Shown here: positions 51,566 to 61,340 of the stretch, piece after piece
How the letters are laid out: each line of letters begins with the position of its first letter
How positions within the stretch are numbered: the stretch's first letter is position 1
Notes under the pieces: generated by a model
Databases searched by the model: none
Told to the model about the DNA's origin: nothing
The model's input: only the letters and a program-made list of their open reading frames with translations
Made by a program: the position numbers and the translations under genes
Origin: Rhizobium leguminosarum
GTDB lineage: Bacteria; Pseudomonadota; Alphaproteobacteria; Rhizobiales; Rhizobiaceae
Direction: 5' to 3'
Length of the DNA: 64,000 nucleotides
NCBI RefSeq assembly: GCF_001652265.1
Contig: NZ_LWBS01000108.1
Coordinates: 1 to 64,000, forward strand

Positions 51566-52462
51566 TTACCGATGCCGGTAGCGAAAGGCTTCGACGAAGG
51601 CGGAGAAAGCAGGGGATGGATGGCGCCGGCTGGGGTAATAGAGATGATACCCTTGGAATGTTGGCGCCCAATCCGCGAGCACTTCGTTCAGTTGACCGCT
51701 GTCACAATATTGCTGGACGAGATCTCTCGGCACATAAGACAACCCCGCGCCATCGAGAGCGGCATTGATCGCCGGCCCTATGTTGCTCATCACGAGCTGG
51801 CCTTCCACACGAACGCTGAACTCGCGGCCATCCTTTTCAAACTCCCAGGCATAGAGAGCGCCTGACGTCGGAAGACGCAGGTTGACGCAATTGTGGTCCG
51901 TCAAGTCATGCGGGGTCGAAGGCACAGTGCGGGCCGCAAAATATTCGGGTGATCCGACCACGGCGTAAGAGATATCGGGTCCAATGCGAACGGCCACCAT
52001 GTCGCGCGCAATCGCTTCGCCGAGCCGCACGCCGGCATCGAATTGGCGCTCCACGATATTTGTGAAACCGTTGTCGACGATGAGTTCCACGGTGATATCG
52101 GGGTAATCCCGTAGAAATGCCGGCAGCCTCGAACGGAAGACCAGCTCCACGGCATCATCGGGACATACGAGGCGGACTGTGCCCGAAGGTTTGTCGCGCA
52201 GCGCGCCGAGGGCACTGATCCCGGCGGCGATGCTCTCGAAATGCGGCTGGATGGTTTCCATGAGCCGGGCACCGGCCGCCGTGGGAGCCACGTCACGCGT
52301 CGTGCGGGAGAGAAGCCGGACGCCGAGCCGGGCTTCGAGCGCGCTGATCGTATGGCTCAGCGCCGAGCGCGTGACTCCCAACTTTGACGCAGCGCGGGTG
52401 AAACTCCGCTCCTGAGCCACCTCCAGAAACGCACGCATTTCCGTGAACTCGTCGCGCCGCAT
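51566..52462 (-). CDS. LysR-family transcriptional regulator
   Basis: A 298-aa LysR regulator. The helix-turn-helix is RSFTRAASKLGVTRSALSHTISALEARLGVRLLSRTTRDV (about 19-58) and the substrate-binding domain spans about 90-295 (TVRLVCPDDAVELVF). It belongs to the subgroup near redox or MFS genes. It is divergent from an MFS transporter at 52557 with a 94-bp gap, the standard LysR arrangement, so it probably controls that transporter and the SDR after it. The inducer is unknown. Confidence 0.9.
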   Translation of the reverse strand: MRRDEFTEMRAFLEVAQERSFTRAASKLGVTRSALSHTISALEARLGVRLLSRTTRDVAPTAAGARLMETIQPHFESIAAGISALGALRDKPSGTVRLVCPDDAVELVFRSRLPAFLRDYPDITVELIVDNGFTNIVERQFDAGVRLGEAIARDMVAVRIGPDISYAVVGSPEYFAARTVPSTPHDLTDHNCVNLRLPTSGALYAWEFEKDGREFSVRVEGQLVMSNIGPAINAALDGAGLSYVPRDLVQQYCDSGQLNEVLADWAPTFQGYHLYYPSRRHPSPAFSAFVEAFRYRHR

Positions 52463-52556
52463 TGTTGAATCTCCTTCATCACGACGTTCAGATTATAGCT
52501 TCTAGTCGCGCAAAACCAGTCCGGCTATCTATCTGGCAACGGACAGGAGAACATGT

Positions 52557-53744
52557 ATGACCGTCGAATTGACATTGAATGAGACCCCACTGACGGACGA
52601 CACGGCGACCTCCTGGTCTGCTGTGACCTGCCTCTCGCTTCTCACTTTCCTTCTGGTGGGGTTGGAATTTCTCCCTGTGAGCCTTTTGACCCCGATCGCC
52701 ACGGACCTCTCTGTGTCAGAGGGGCAGGCCGGATTGGCGATCACCGTGTCGGGAGTCTTCGCGGTTATCACCAGCCTTTTCGGCAATGCATTCTTGGCGA
52801 GGATCGACCGGAAGTCTGTCGTCTTGTTCTATACGGCGGTTCTTGTTGCATCGAGCTTGGCGGTTGCCCTCGCACCCAACTTCCCTGTCTTTCTCGTCGG
52901 GCGGTCCCTGGTCGGCGTTTCGATCGGCGGCTTCTGGTCGCTGTCGACGGCTATTCTGGCGCGCCTGGCTTCGGACCGTGACCTGCCCAAGGCCATTGCG
53001 CTTCTGCAAGGTGGCACCGCATTCGCGCTCGTCCTTGCCGCACCACTCGGTAGTTTTCTTGGCGGGTTGATCGGATGGCGCGGAACCTTCCTCATCACAG
53101 TGCCGATCGGAATTGCAGCGCTCGTCTGGCAGCTGGTCGTCCTGCCGAGGATGCCGGCGACGTCAACCGTCTCGGTGACCAGAATATTCGGGCTGCTGCG
53201 CAATCGCACATTCGCGATTGGAATGGCGGCGACCGGTCTCGCCTTCATCGGCCAGAACGCACTGTCCATTTATCTTCGTCCGTTCCTCGAAGGCGTCACC
53301 GGACTGCAATTGAATGTCCTCTCCATGGTGCTTCTCGGCCTTGGCGTCGGCGGACTCGCTGGAACCTCCGTCATTGGCTTCGTCGCCCGGCGGCACCTCC
53401 GCCTCGTTCTCGTCGGCCTGCCGGGTGCTCTTGCGCTCCTTGCCCTGCTGCTGATCGCTCTCGGGCCGTTCGCGGCGGTTACGGCATCCCTGCTCGTCAT
53501 GTGGGGATTTTTCTCAACCCCGATTCCGGTCGCCTGGAACACCTGGATGGCCGCTATTGTTCCCGGTGAGTTGGAAGCGGCAGGTGGGCTGCAAGTGGCG
53601 TTGATCCAACTCGCCATTGCCGGCGGCGCTTTCGCTGGCGGCATGCTGTTCGACACCGCGGGGTGGTGGAGCACCTTCCTTCTGGCCGCCAGCCTTCTCG
53701 CCGGTTCGGCTGCCCTCGCCGCACTCGCCGGTCGCCGTTCCTGA
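52557..53744 (+). CDS. MFS transporter (drug/nucleoside/sugar efflux-like)
   Basis: A 395-aa major facilitator with 12 helices in two halves. Signature pieces are [22 protein letters not shown] after helix 2, [23 protein letters not shown] in helix 4, and [24 protein letters not shown] near the central loop. The family resembles the AraJ/NepI/DHA1 exporters. GACAGGAGAACATGT precedes the ATG. It is divergent from a LysR gene and followed 31 bp later by an SDR. It probably exports a toxic compound or metabolite; the substrate is unknown. Confidence 0.88.
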   Translation: MTVELTLNETPLTDDTATSWSAVTCLSLLTFLLVGLEFLPVSLLTPIATDLSVSEGQAGLAITVSGVFAVITSLFGNAFLARIDRKSVVLFYTAVLVASSLAVALAPNFPVFLVGRSLVGVSIGGFWSLSTAILARLASDRDLPKAIALLQGGTAFALVLAAPLGSFLGGLIGWRGTFLITVPIGIAALVWQLVVLPRMPATSTVSVTRIFGLLRNRTFAIGMAATGLAFIGQNALSIYLRPFLEGVTGLQLNVLSMVLLGLGVGGLAGTSVIGFVARRHLRLVLVGLPGALALLALLLIALGPFAAVTASLLVMWGFFSTPIPVAWNTWMAAIVPGELEAAGGLQVALIQLAIAGGAFAGGMLFDTAGWWSTFLLAASLLAGSAALAALAGRRS

Positions 53745-53775
53745 ACCTTCAGAAACCTCACAACAGGAGATCATC

Positions 53776-54522
53776 ATGTCCCAAGGAATTGAAAACAAAG
53801 TGGTCGTCATTACCGGGGCAAGCAGCGGGCTTGGCGAAGCCACCGCGCGTCACCTTGCTGAGCGTGGCGCGTCCGTCGTCCTCGGCGCAAGGCGTAGCGA
53901 CCGCATCGCTAAGCTGGCTGAGGAGCTGTCCGCCAAGGGCTATAAGGCCAAGGCGGTCCAAACCGACGTCACGGACCAACATCAAGTCAAGACGCTCGTC
54001 GACACGGCCGTCAACGCGTTCGGTCGCATCGACGTGATGCTGAACAATGCCGGCCTGATGCCACTTGCGCCGCTCGAACGGCTCAAAGTTGACGAGTGGG
54101 ATCGCATGATCGACGTGAACATCAAAGGGGTGCTCTACGGCATCGCAGCAGCGCTTCCCCACATGACAGCGCAGAAGTCGGGGCACATCATCAACGTGTC
54201 CTCCGTCTACGGCCATGTGGTCGATCCGGGCGCCACCGTCTACTGCGCGACGAAATTCGCCGTGCGCGCCCTCTCGGAAGGGCTGCGGAAGGAAGTGAAG
54301 CCATACAACATCCGCACTACGATCATTTCACCCGGCGCGGTGAGCACCGAACTCCTCGAACACATCAGCGAAAAGGACATCCAGGCGGGCACCAAGGAGT
54401 TCGTCAGCAAGATCGCCATCAGCGCGGACACGTTCGCCCGAACGGTCGCCTTCGCGGTGAACGAACCAGACGATGTCGACATCAACGAAATCCTGTTCCG
54501 GCCAACGGCTCAACCCGTCTGA
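53776..54522 (+). CDS. Short-chain dehydrogenase/reductase (YdfG/NADP-type)
   Basis: A 248-aa SDR. The cofactor motif [15 protein letters not shown] is at about 14-28, [11 protein letters not shown] near 89, and the catalytic set Ser in NVSSVYG, Tyr and Lys in VYCATKFAV. The family is the one in which LSEGLRKE and a C-terminal [14 protein letters not shown] follow. The start has ACAGGAGATCATC. It lies 31 bp after the MFS gene and 13 bp before the cyclophilin-like gene, so the three are one unit under the LysR gene. Substrate is unknown, probably a small carbonyl. Confidence 0.88.
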   Translation: MSQGIENKVVVITGASSGLGEATARHLAERGASVVLGARRSDRIAKLAEELSAKGYKAKAVQTDVTDQHQVKTLVDTAVNAFGRIDVMLNNAGLMPLAPLERLKVDEWDRMIDVNIKGVLYGIAAALPHMTAQKSGHIINVSSVYGHVVDPGATVYCATKFAVRALSEGLRKEVKPYNIRTTIISPGAVSTELLEHISEKDIQAGTKEFVSKIAISADTFARTVAFAVNEPDDVDINEILFRPTAQPV

Positions 54523-54535
54523 CGCGAGGCGCGCT

Positions 54536-55006
54536 ATGTCGATGACATCCAAGTTCATGAGTCGTCGCGCGGTGCTGGGCGGAACCTTGGCGGCCGCCGC
54601 TCTACCTCTCGTGGCGCAAGGGCAGGACGAGCGCGGCCCGGCGGGTCCCGAGGCGACAGACGTCAGGATCAGAATAGGCTTCAACAATCTAACCCTGACT
54701 GCGACGCTCTCCGACAATCCGACCACGCGCGATCTTGTTTCCATGCTGCCCTTGAACCTCAAGATCGAGGACTACGGCAGGAACGAAAAGATCGTCCATC
54801 TGCCGCGGAAGCTGACCGAAGAAGGCAGCGGTGCTTTCGGAAACGAGCAGCCGGGCGACCTTTGCTACTTCAAACCGTGGGGTAACCTGGCCCTGTTCTA
54901 CGCGGATTACCGCTGGGACGGGCTGATCCGGCTCGGCCGCTTCGACAATGGCTTCGAGCCGTTGCTGGCGCGCGGCGAGTATCCGGTCCGCATAGAACGC
55001 ATCTGA
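54536..55006 (+). CDS. Tat-exported cyclophilin-like fold protein
   Basis: A 156-aa protein. Its N-terminus SRRAVLGGTLAAAALPLVAQG is a twin-arginine signal with a hydrophobic core, so the protein is probably exported folded. The mature domain (from about 40) has IRIGFNNLTLTATLSDNPTTRDLVSMLPL and a conserved C-terminal run including GDLCYFKPWGNLALFY, typical of the cyclophilin-like family found beside oxidoreductases. GCGAGGCGCGCT precedes the ATG at 54536, although the frame is open 63 bases farther up inside the SDR gene. Its role is unknown; it follows the LysR-regulated MFS-SDR pair. Confidence 0.75.
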   Translation: MSMTSKFMSRRAVLGGTLAAAALPLVAQGQDERGPAGPEATDVRIRIGFNNLTLTATLSDNPTTRDLVSMLPLNLKIEDYGRNEKIVHLPRKLTEEGSGAFGNEQPGDLCYFKPWGNLALFYADYRWDGLIRLGRFDNGFEPLLARGEYPVRIERI

Positions 55007-55146
55007 CAAGGAGTTTATGGGCGGAAATCTGAAATCGCTTTCCTCCCAAGCATGAAGAACCCAATGACGATTAATTTCAGCAATTAGGAGCAACGGCCCC
55101 CTTTCCAGGCGGACTCGTTCTTCTCAGGCCCGAGCCAACGTTCAGC

Positions 55147-56214
55147 CTAACGCGGTCTTTGAATTTCACAGTAGACAATGCTGCGGTTTGAGCCGGACCA
55201 AACAGACACCTTCATATCAGCCCCAGTCAGGCTTTCGCTGGCGATCAAGCCCATCTCTCGTTCTGACCGCAACAGCAGCGCCCAGTTCATAAATGTCTCC
55301 ATATAGCCATCGACGTCCGTCTCCGGAGAGAAGTTGGCGAATAGGAATGTGCCGCCAGGCTTCAGCATGCTGATGCATTTCCTGGTCAGCTTTACGGCTA
55401 CCGCGTCCGGCAAATAGTCATAGAGACCCGCGGCATAGACGAAATCGAACATTCCCAGCGCATGCCTTCCAGCGATGAGAGATTTGACCGACCCGTTCAC
55501 CGCTTCGACGGACGTGCCGGCGAAATCGCGGGCGACGGTTCCAACGCTCATCGGGTCTTGATCCAAAGCCACCCAGCGTCTGATCGCGCCGGCGCCGAGC
55601 GCGCGCGACAAAGGCGCCTCACGAAGATGCCCGGCCGCGATGGCGAGGACTTCGATGGAACCAGGCCGGGCCGAAGCGATTTCGTCAACGCGGCGAGCCA
55701 GAATGTCTCGACGCTCTCTTACCGCGACGGATGACGAAGCATTTCGAGTGTAGGCGTAGATCGAGCGTCCCAACTTGCTCGCTGATGCGACGGCGTCCTC
55801 AATCTCAGGTCTGCCGTAGATGAAATCGAGAAGGCGTGCATCGCCGGAATAGCCGCGCGGCTTTTCGAACGACCAGCGGGTCAATGGATCTTGATGAAGA
55901 TAGTGAGCAACGGGATGAGATTGCGCGATCGGAACGATGACGTCCCACACCTCCGGATGAAAGCGCCGCCGCATCTGATGCAAGGCGTCGGAAAGACGCT
56001 CGATGATCACATGAGGCTCGACGCCGGATTTGAACTGACGGATCGACACCTCAAGATTGAGAGAAAGCTCTGCTCTGGCAACGATAAGATGGTCGGGATC
56101 TGGCGCAGCAGCTCTCCTTGCCGCCCGACGAATTTCACCTGGCGCAACAAGACTTTCACCGTCCAAGACCAGGCTTTGTACCATTTCGAGACCCCTTGAT
56201 ATAGCGTTAAGCAT
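55147..56214 (-). CDS. SAM-dependent methyltransferase
   Basis: A 355-aa protein. An N-terminal all-helical part of about 130 residues has HQMRRRFHPEVWDVIVPIAQ and KPRGYSGDARLLDFIYG. A class I methyltransferase domain follows with motif I VLAIAAGHLREAPL near 190, the acidic DQDPMSVGTV of motif II, DFVYAAGLYDYLPD of motif IV and a terminal WSGSNRSIVYCEI. The ATG at 56214 follows CGAGGTTGATT; a TTG two codons up is the alternative. It resembles bacterial proteins annotated as 3-hydroxypalmitate methyl ester synthesis-like, but that identity is only a guess. It is divergent from the GGDEF-EAL gene with a 149-bp gap. Confidence 0.75.
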   Translation of the reverse strand: MLNAISRGLEMVQSLVLDGESLVAPGEIRRAARRAAAPDPDHLIVARAELSLNLEVSIRQFKSGVEPHVIIERLSDALHQMRRRFHPEVWDVIVPIAQSHPVAHYLHQDPLTRWSFEKPRGYSGDARLLDFIYGRPEIEDAVASASKLGRSIYAYTRNASSSVAVRERRDILARRVDEIASARPGSIEVLAIAAGHLREAPLSRALGAGAIRRWVALDQDPMSVGTVARDFAGTSVEAVNGSVKSLIAGRHALGMFDFVYAAGLYDYLPDAVAVKLTRKCISMLKPGGTFLFANFSPETDVDGYMETFMNWALLLRSEREMGLIASESLTGADMKVSVWSGSNRSIVYCEIQRPR

Positions 56215-56363
56215 AATCAACCTCGAAATAGGATGCGACTAGAATCTACACGGGATAAGGGTAATTCTACTCTTGCGGGTCAGATGCTACCCCTCTAACA
56301 AAGCTAAGCAATAAGACAAACCGGTTGCAGATCGCCGAACGCGATTTTGGAGGGCGCCGAAGT

Positions 56364-58361
56364 ATGGCTTACTTTTCAACATACTTTAGATGGTTGCCAG
56401 CCCGGCGCCGTTGCATGATCGCGGCTTACGATAATGTCCAGCGCGACGAATCAACCGCCAGCTTTTCATTCGCCGAGGCCCTCAAGTCTCTGAAAACTGA
56501 AAATGATGCTGTCCGAAGGCAGAGCTCACGGCATGGTCTTTGGATGGCGGTTGCCGTCTATGTGGCCTTCGCACTTCCCGACCGTTGGCTGATCCCCGAT
56601 GTTGCGCCTGTGACGATTGCCGCGCGATTCGTCGTTGCGACGATTGCTCTTTTGGTTTTCGAGGCCCTGCGCCTGGCAAGAGCGAAAACCGTCTGGCTTG
56701 ACATTACGTGCGCCACTGCACTGCTTGTGGGCTATGTAGGCTGGCTTTACCCGGCGATTGCCACTCGCGACGTTACCGCCATGTCATACTACATGATATT
56801 CGGCGCCATCTTCATGATGGGCGCCAACCTCTTTTTCAGTTTCCCGTTTCGGCTTTCAGTGATCACCTCGGGCCTCGTTCTCTGCGCATTTTTCGTTACG
56901 ATCGAGGAATTTTTTCCTTCGAGCCAAACCTACAAGCTTGCCTTCGGGATGTTCTACATTTCGTGCTTTGCCTTCACGTCGTTCGTCAATTGGCGATTGA
57001 ACGTGGAGCGTCGAAACGTGTTGCTGAACGCGGCGGAGGCTCGCCACCAGCACTGGGAAGCGTCCGAGCGCGGAAGGTCACTGCTCGAGCTTTCACATAC
57101 TGATTACCTGACAGGCATAAGCAACAGACGCGCGCTGGATCGGCGGCTCGACGAATGCTGGGCCGCCTGGAAAGACGAACGCCGCGACTTCTCCGTGTTC
57201 CTCATCGACGTCGACTTTTTCAAGCGCTTCAATGATCGCTACGGACATCAGGAAGGAGACCGATGCCTGACTGTCATCGCCAATGCGCTGAAGGCGGTTG
57301 TAGAGTCGTCCAATGGCATGATCGGCAGGTATGGTGGCGAGGAGTTTATCGTGGTCATGCCGGCTGGCCTCCCGAAGGTCGCGATGACTCTCGCTGAGAA
57401 GATCAGAATGGAAGTCGAGTCTCTTGCGATTGCTCACGACGAGCGACCAGATGATATGTCGATCGTAACCGTCAGCATCGGCGTCGCCTTCACCCGCGAG
57501 AAAGTTGGAGAGAAAGTTGAACGAATGGTCCGTGAAGCCGACCTCGCTCTCTACAATGCCAAAGCAAGTGGCCGAAACTGCATTCGCAGTTTTGATCCGT
57601 TTTTACCCCGCCCCGACGACCACGCTGGCAAACTCGTCCCGCTGCTGGCGGCCGCTATCGATCGCAAACTGGTCTCGCTGGTGTACCAACCGATCTTCGA
57701 CGTGACGAACGGGAAAGCAAGAGCTGTCGAGGCTTTGATGCGCCTCAGGATGCCGGATGGCACTGCGGTTTCGCCAAAGACATTCATTCCGGTTGCAGAA
57801 CGAAGTGGCGCTATCCTCGAACTGGGTAGGTGGGCGATCGAGACGGCGTGCCGTGATATACTGATGACTGATCGCATGGCTACCGTCAGCGTCAACGTGT
57901 CGCCAATACAGCTGCGCTCCCCCGGCTTTGCTGCCAGTGTCGCTGATATCCTTGCTCGATGCGGGGTCTGCGGATCGCGACTAGCCTTGGAAGTTACCGA
58001 GGGCCTGGACATGGATATGCAGTCGGAGGTGCTTAAATGCATTGCCGATCTGCGGGCACTCGGCGTCGAGATCTGGCTTGACGACTTCGGGTGCGGCTTC
58101 GCGGGCCTCTCTTGGCTGAGGGCAATCGAGTTTCAGACGGTCAAGGTCGATAGAACCTTCCTGCACGACTGCTCGAACCCACGCGGTTTGACGATGCTTC
58201 AGGACATGATTGCTCTCATCCGCAATCGTGGGAATACGATCCTGGTGGAAGGCGTCGAAACTGCAGCACAATTTTCCCTTCTCAAGGATCTTCGCATCGA
58301 CCGCGTCCAGGGCTTTCATATGGGAATGCCGGTTAGCGCTGAACTTCTGAGCGCGGCATAA
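56364..58361 (+). CDS. Membrane-bound GGDEF-EAL protein (c-di-GMP turnover)
   Basis: A 665-aa bifunctional signalling protein. Six membrane helices (about residues 55-215, including ARFVVATIALLVFEAL and GMFYISCFAFTSF) form the sensor. The GGDEF domain has its active site GGEEF at 324-328. The EAL domain begins around 430 with EAL at 456-458, DDFG at 573-576 and the conserved Lys in TVKVDRTF, so both activities may be live. The inhibitory RxxD before GGEEF is missing. The ATG at 56364 follows TTGGAGGGCGCCGAAGT; a TTG 39 bases earlier is weaker. It is divergent from a methyltransferase, with no further operon partner. Confidence 0.92.
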   Translation: MAYFSTYFRWLPARRRCMIAAYDNVQRDESTASFSFAEALKSLKTENDAVRRQSSRHGLWMAVAVYVAFALPDRWLIPDVAPVTIAARFVVATIALLVFEALRLARAKTVWLDITCATALLVGYVGWLYPAIATRDVTAMSYYMIFGAIFMMGANLFFSFPFRLSVITSGLVLCAFFVTIEEFFPSSQTYKLAFGMFYISCFAFTSFVNWRLNVERRNVLLNAAEARHQHWEASERGRSLLELSHTDYLTGISNRRALDRRLDECWAAWKDERRDFSVFLIDVDFFKRFNDRYGHQEGDRCLTVIANALKAVVESSNGMIGRYGGEEFIVVMPAGLPKVAMTLAEKIRMEVESLAIAHDERPDDMSIVTVSIGVAFTREKVGEKVERMVREADLALYNAKASGRNCIRSFDPFLPRPDDHAGKLVPLLAAAIDRKLVSLVYQPIFDVTNGKARAVEALMRLRMPDGTAVSPKTFIPVAERSGAILELGRWAIETACRDILMTDRMATVSVNVSPIQLRSPGFAASVADILARCGVCGSRLALEVTEGLDMDMQSEVLKCIADLRALGVEIWLDDFGCGFAGLSWLRAIEFQTVKVDRTFLHDCSNPRGLTMLQDMIALIRNRGNTILVEGVETAAQFSLLKDLRIDRVQGFHMGMPVSAELLSAA

Positions 58362-58677
58362 CTCGACCTCAAGGTTCCCAGATGGCTCAGCACGTTGCCG
58401 ATGATCGGTGCGTGGCGCATGACGTCTCTGCAAATCGCGAATTCGGCCGCCCGCACGGCAAACCGCTATGAGGGGCCATCCTACGGGCACTTGCGGTCGC
58501 ATCGGTCGGCCGGGAGGCCGGACCCGATCAAAGCAATTGGAGCCATTTCAACGAGGGCTGCGCCGCCATTGTCGGAAGTCTTGCTTTTGGACGAATCAGG
58601 CCGTCTGATGCAGCGAGGCAACGGATTGCCGACGGCAGACGAATATTCGGCGGTTGAACCTGAGAATGAGGATCGAG
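58362..58677. other. Intergenic region, no supported gene
   Basis: These 316 bases lie between the GGDEF-EAL gene and the acyltransferase fusion. Open frames cross it on both strands but show no family sequence or ribosome-binding site. It must contain the promoter of the fusion gene. No terminator was seen after the GGDEF-EAL stop. Confidence 0.5.
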
Positions 58678-60330
58678 ATGGATCACGCCAGCAGCCCGCA
58701 ATCGTCAGTGAGCGAAGAGAGGGAAGCGCGCAGGCTTCAATACTTGACCTGGGAACACATTGCATCGGACCTCCGTCATCCAGCCCACCTTGCCCGCAAG
58801 GCGGAACTCTGGCGATCATGCGGTGCGGAGCTGGCCGAGACGTCCTACATCGCCGAGAATGCCGCAATCTTCACCGAACACCTGACGATGGGCGACCGGT
58901 CCTGGATTGCCGGGCACGCGCTCGTTCGCGGCGATGTGATCCTCGGCGACGATTGCACCATCAACCCCTATGCCTGTGTGTCCGGCAAGGTGACGTGCGG
59001 CAATGGCGTGCGGATTGCTTCGCATGCTTCGATCGTCGGCTTCAATCATGGCTTCGACGATCCGACTTTGCCGATACACCGCCAGGGTGTCGTCAGCATC
59101 GGCATCCTGATCGGCGACGATGTCTGGATCGGCGCCAATTGCGTGATCCTCGATGGCGCCACCATTGGAAATGGTGCGGTGATCGCCGCCGGAGCGGTGG
59201 TCACGGGGGACATTCCCGCCATGGCGATCGCCGGTGGCGTGCCCGCCCGGGTGCTGCGGAGTCGAGGCTCGGCGCCTGGGAAATCCGGCAGTGGCGACAT
59301 CGAAGATCAATTGGTCAGACTGGGCCAGAAAGCGAAAGACCAGTGGCCGGAGATTCTTGCGCGCTGGAAAACGGACGGAGCCTATGAATCGCTGGAGGCA
59401 GACGGCATCCGGAGACCGGCGATCCGGCATCTCTGCGATGCAATCGAGATCGCTGCCGGGTTCGGCCAGCTGCCGCCCGACCTCAATCCGGCGGAGACCG
59501 TCGAGCGTCTCCAAGGTCTGCAGGACCAAGAGAGCGGCCTTTTCCCGGAAGAGCATTCGCGAGAGTATGGGAGGGCGCTGAGGGATGATCCAACGGCGCT
59601 CTATAACGTCCTTGCGGTTGGCTATGCGCTTGAACTGCTTGGTTCCGGTCCACGGCAACCTGTCCATGCGATCGAGCTCGACGCAAGAGAGCTGGATGAA
59701 TGGCTGAGCGCCCTGCCCTGGTCGACCCGGGCGTGGCACGCAGGAAGCGTGGTCGATGCGATCGGAACCGCGATGTACTTCAATGCGAAGTATTTCGGCA
59801 TCAGGAATTCCCGGCAGGAACTCTTCGAGTGGCTGAGCTTGAATGCCAACAGCGTTTCGGGGCTCTGGGGTGAGCCGACCGCGGGGGAAGGATGGCTCCA
59901 ACCCGTGAACGGCTTTTATCGCCTGACGCGTGGCACCTACGCCCAGTTCGGCGCGGCCCTTCCCCACCCGCACGCCTCACTCGAAACAGTTCACCTCAAT
60001 TATCGCAACCACAAGGGCTTCCTTGCTGCGAAATACAATGCGTGCAATCTGCTCGATACGATTCATCCTCTGCTGCTGATTGCCCGGCAGACCGACTACA
60101 GGCGGGCTGACGGGGAGGCGATCGCCCGCAAGCTCATATCAAAGGCCCTGGAGAGATGGCGAGATGGCGAAGGATTCCCATTCGCCGACGGTGCTGAACC
60201 GAGCCTGCAGGGGACGGAGATGTGGCTGTCCGTCATTCACCTGGCGGCCGATTTCCTGGGACTGGCAGATCGCTTCGCCTTCATCCCTAAAGGCGTTCAC
60301 CGAACGGCAACCGTGGGGCTGGGTTTGTGA
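58678..60330 (+). CDS. Hexapeptide acyltransferase fused to an alpha/alpha-toroid-like domain
   Basis: A 550-aa fusion. Residues about 50-205 are a left-handed parallel beta-helix with hexapeptide repeats (TMGDRSWIAGHALVRGDVILG, then VSIGILIGDDVWIGANCVIL and AVIAAGAVVTGDIPAMAIAGG), as in maltose/galactoside-type acetyltransferases; HGFDDP near 123-128 supplies the loop His. From about 260 to the end the sequence is helical with DQESGLFPEEHSREYG, AGSVVDAIGTAMYFNAKYFG and WLQPVNGFYRLTRGTYAQFG, resembling toroids that bind sugar or lipid chains. The ATG at 58678 follows GAGGATCGAG. It may acetylate a polysaccharide or lipid headgroup; no partner gene is adjacent. This joining of domains is unusual to me. 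Confidence 0.75.
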   Translation: MDHASSPQSSVSEEREARRLQYLTWEHIASDLRHPAHLARKAELWRSCGAELAETSYIAENAAIFTEHLTMGDRSWIAGHALVRGDVILGDDCTINPYACVSGKVTCGNGVRIASHASIVGFNHGFDDPTLPIHRQGVVSIGILIGDDVWIGANCVILDGATIGNGAVIAAGAVVTGDIPAMAIAGGVPARVLRSRGSAPGKSGSGDIEDQLVRLGQKAKDQWPEILARWKTDGAYESLEADGIRRPAIRHLCDAIEIAAGFGQLPPDLNPAETVERLQGLQDQESGLFPEEHSREYGRALRDDPTALYNVLAVGYALELLGSGPRQPVHAIELDARELDEWLSALPWSTRAWHAGSVVDAIGTAMYFNAKYFGIRNSRQELFEWLSLNANSVSGLWGEPTAGEGWLQPVNGFYRLTRGTYAQFGAALPHPHASLETVHLNYRNHKGFLAAKYNACNLLDTIHPLLLIARQTDYRRADGEAIARKLISKALERWRDGEGFPFADGAEPSLQGTEMWLSVIHLAADFLGLADRFAFIPKGVHRTATVGLGL

Positions 60331-60341
60331 CTACGCTTCGA

Positions 60342-61229
60342 TCACCCGTGCAATGATGCCGTCAGCCAGGCGGCGGCAAGGTCGCGTGCGTTGCTTCGCT
60401 TGGCTTTGACGGGCACGATCATGTTGTAACGATCTTCCGCGGCAAGCTCGCCACCGTCGACCTGCACCAGGGTTCCATCCTCCAGAAAGGTGCCCACCAG
60501 CATACGCCATCCCAAGGCAATGCCTTGGCCTGCGCGCGCGGCTGCGATGGTTTCGGTGTAGTGGTTGAACCGAAGCGACGGCTTTATCTCGATATTGGCG
60601 CCGGTCAGCGAAAACCACTGCGCCCAGCTATACCAGGAACGATCGAGAACATCCGTTTCGATGAATTCGTCGGCAGAGCCGAGCGGACCATCTCCCCGAC
60701 GCCGGAGATAGTCGGGAGAACAGACGGGGCAAATGACATCGCCGCGCGAGGCGATGACGGTTCCATCGCTAAAGGGCGCCACACCATATCGAATTGCCAC
60801 GTCGACTTCTCCGTCGTCGAGAGCGATCGGGCTGTCCTGGGATATCACTCGCACCAGAATGCCCGGGTTCGCCCGGCGGAATTCGGCCAGCCGCGGCAGC
60901 AGCCAGAAAGAAGAGAATGCAACGGTCGCCCCTATGGTCAACACGTCCTGGCTGCGCGACTGGAGCGCTTCTACGCCCTCGGCAATATCGGCAAAGCTCT
61001 TCGCCAGCGTGGCTCCGAGGTTGATGCATGCCGCCGTCGGCTCGATCGCTCGATGCTTGCGCACGAATAAGGGCTGGCCGAATTCCTCTTCCAGCAACGC
61101 AATCTGCCTGCTGACCGCCGCCTGGGTGACGCCCAATTCGGTCGCAGCCGTGGTGAAGCTCTTCTTTCTGAGCACCGCCTCCAGGGTCACCAGTGCCGTC
61201 AGCGACGGGATCCGTCTTCGGAAATGCAT
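60342..61229 (-). CDS. LysR-family regulator (GcvA-like) of the betaine genes
   Basis: A 295-aa LysR regulator. The helix-turn-helix is KSFTTAATELGVTQAAVSRQIALLEEEFGQPLFVRKHRAI (about 23-62) and the effector domain includes FWLLPRLAEFRRANPGI and DVAIRYGVAPFSDG, as in GcvA-type proteins. The ATG at 61229 follows GAGGAGTTCTGCG; an ATG 18 bases earlier overlaps that site. It is divergent from the Rieske oxygenase gene at 61341 and the 111-bp gap carries a perfect inverted repeat, so it probably activates that operon on a betaine signal. It converges on the acyltransferase fusion gene with an 11-bp gap. Confidence 0.88.
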   Translation of the reverse strand: MHFRRRIPSLTALVTLEAVLRKKSFTTAATELGVTQAAVSRQIALLEEEFGQPLFVRKHRAIEPTAACINLGATLAKSFADIAEGVEALQSRSQDVLTIGATVAFSSFWLLPRLAEFRRANPGILVRVISQDSPIALDDGEVDVAIRYGVAPFSDGTVIASRGDVICPVCSPDYLRRRGDGPLGSADEFIETDVLDRSWYSWAQWFSLTGANIEIKPSLRFNHYTETIAAARAGQGIALGWRMLVGTFLEDGTLVQVDGGELAAEDRYNMIVPVKAKRSNARDLAAAWLTASLHG

Positions 61230-61257
61230 CGCAGAACTCCTCTTCACATAATTAAAA

Positions 61258-61332
61258 CTTATGCGAACGCAATTTTTTATGCCGTTGAAACATCAGCTTT
61301 GCAAGGGCAATCTCGGGAAACTCTCGCATAAG
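61258..61332. promoter_or_regulatory. Paired inverted half-sites, probable LysR binding region
   Basis: CTTATGCGA (61258-61266) and TCGCATAAG (61324-61332) are exact reverse complements whose centres are 66 bp apart, about six helical turns. They flank the divergent promoter region between the LysR gene (61229) and the Rieske gene (61341). The right copy ends nine bases before the Rieske ATG. Confidence 0.5.
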
Positions 61333-61340
61333 AGGTTCTC

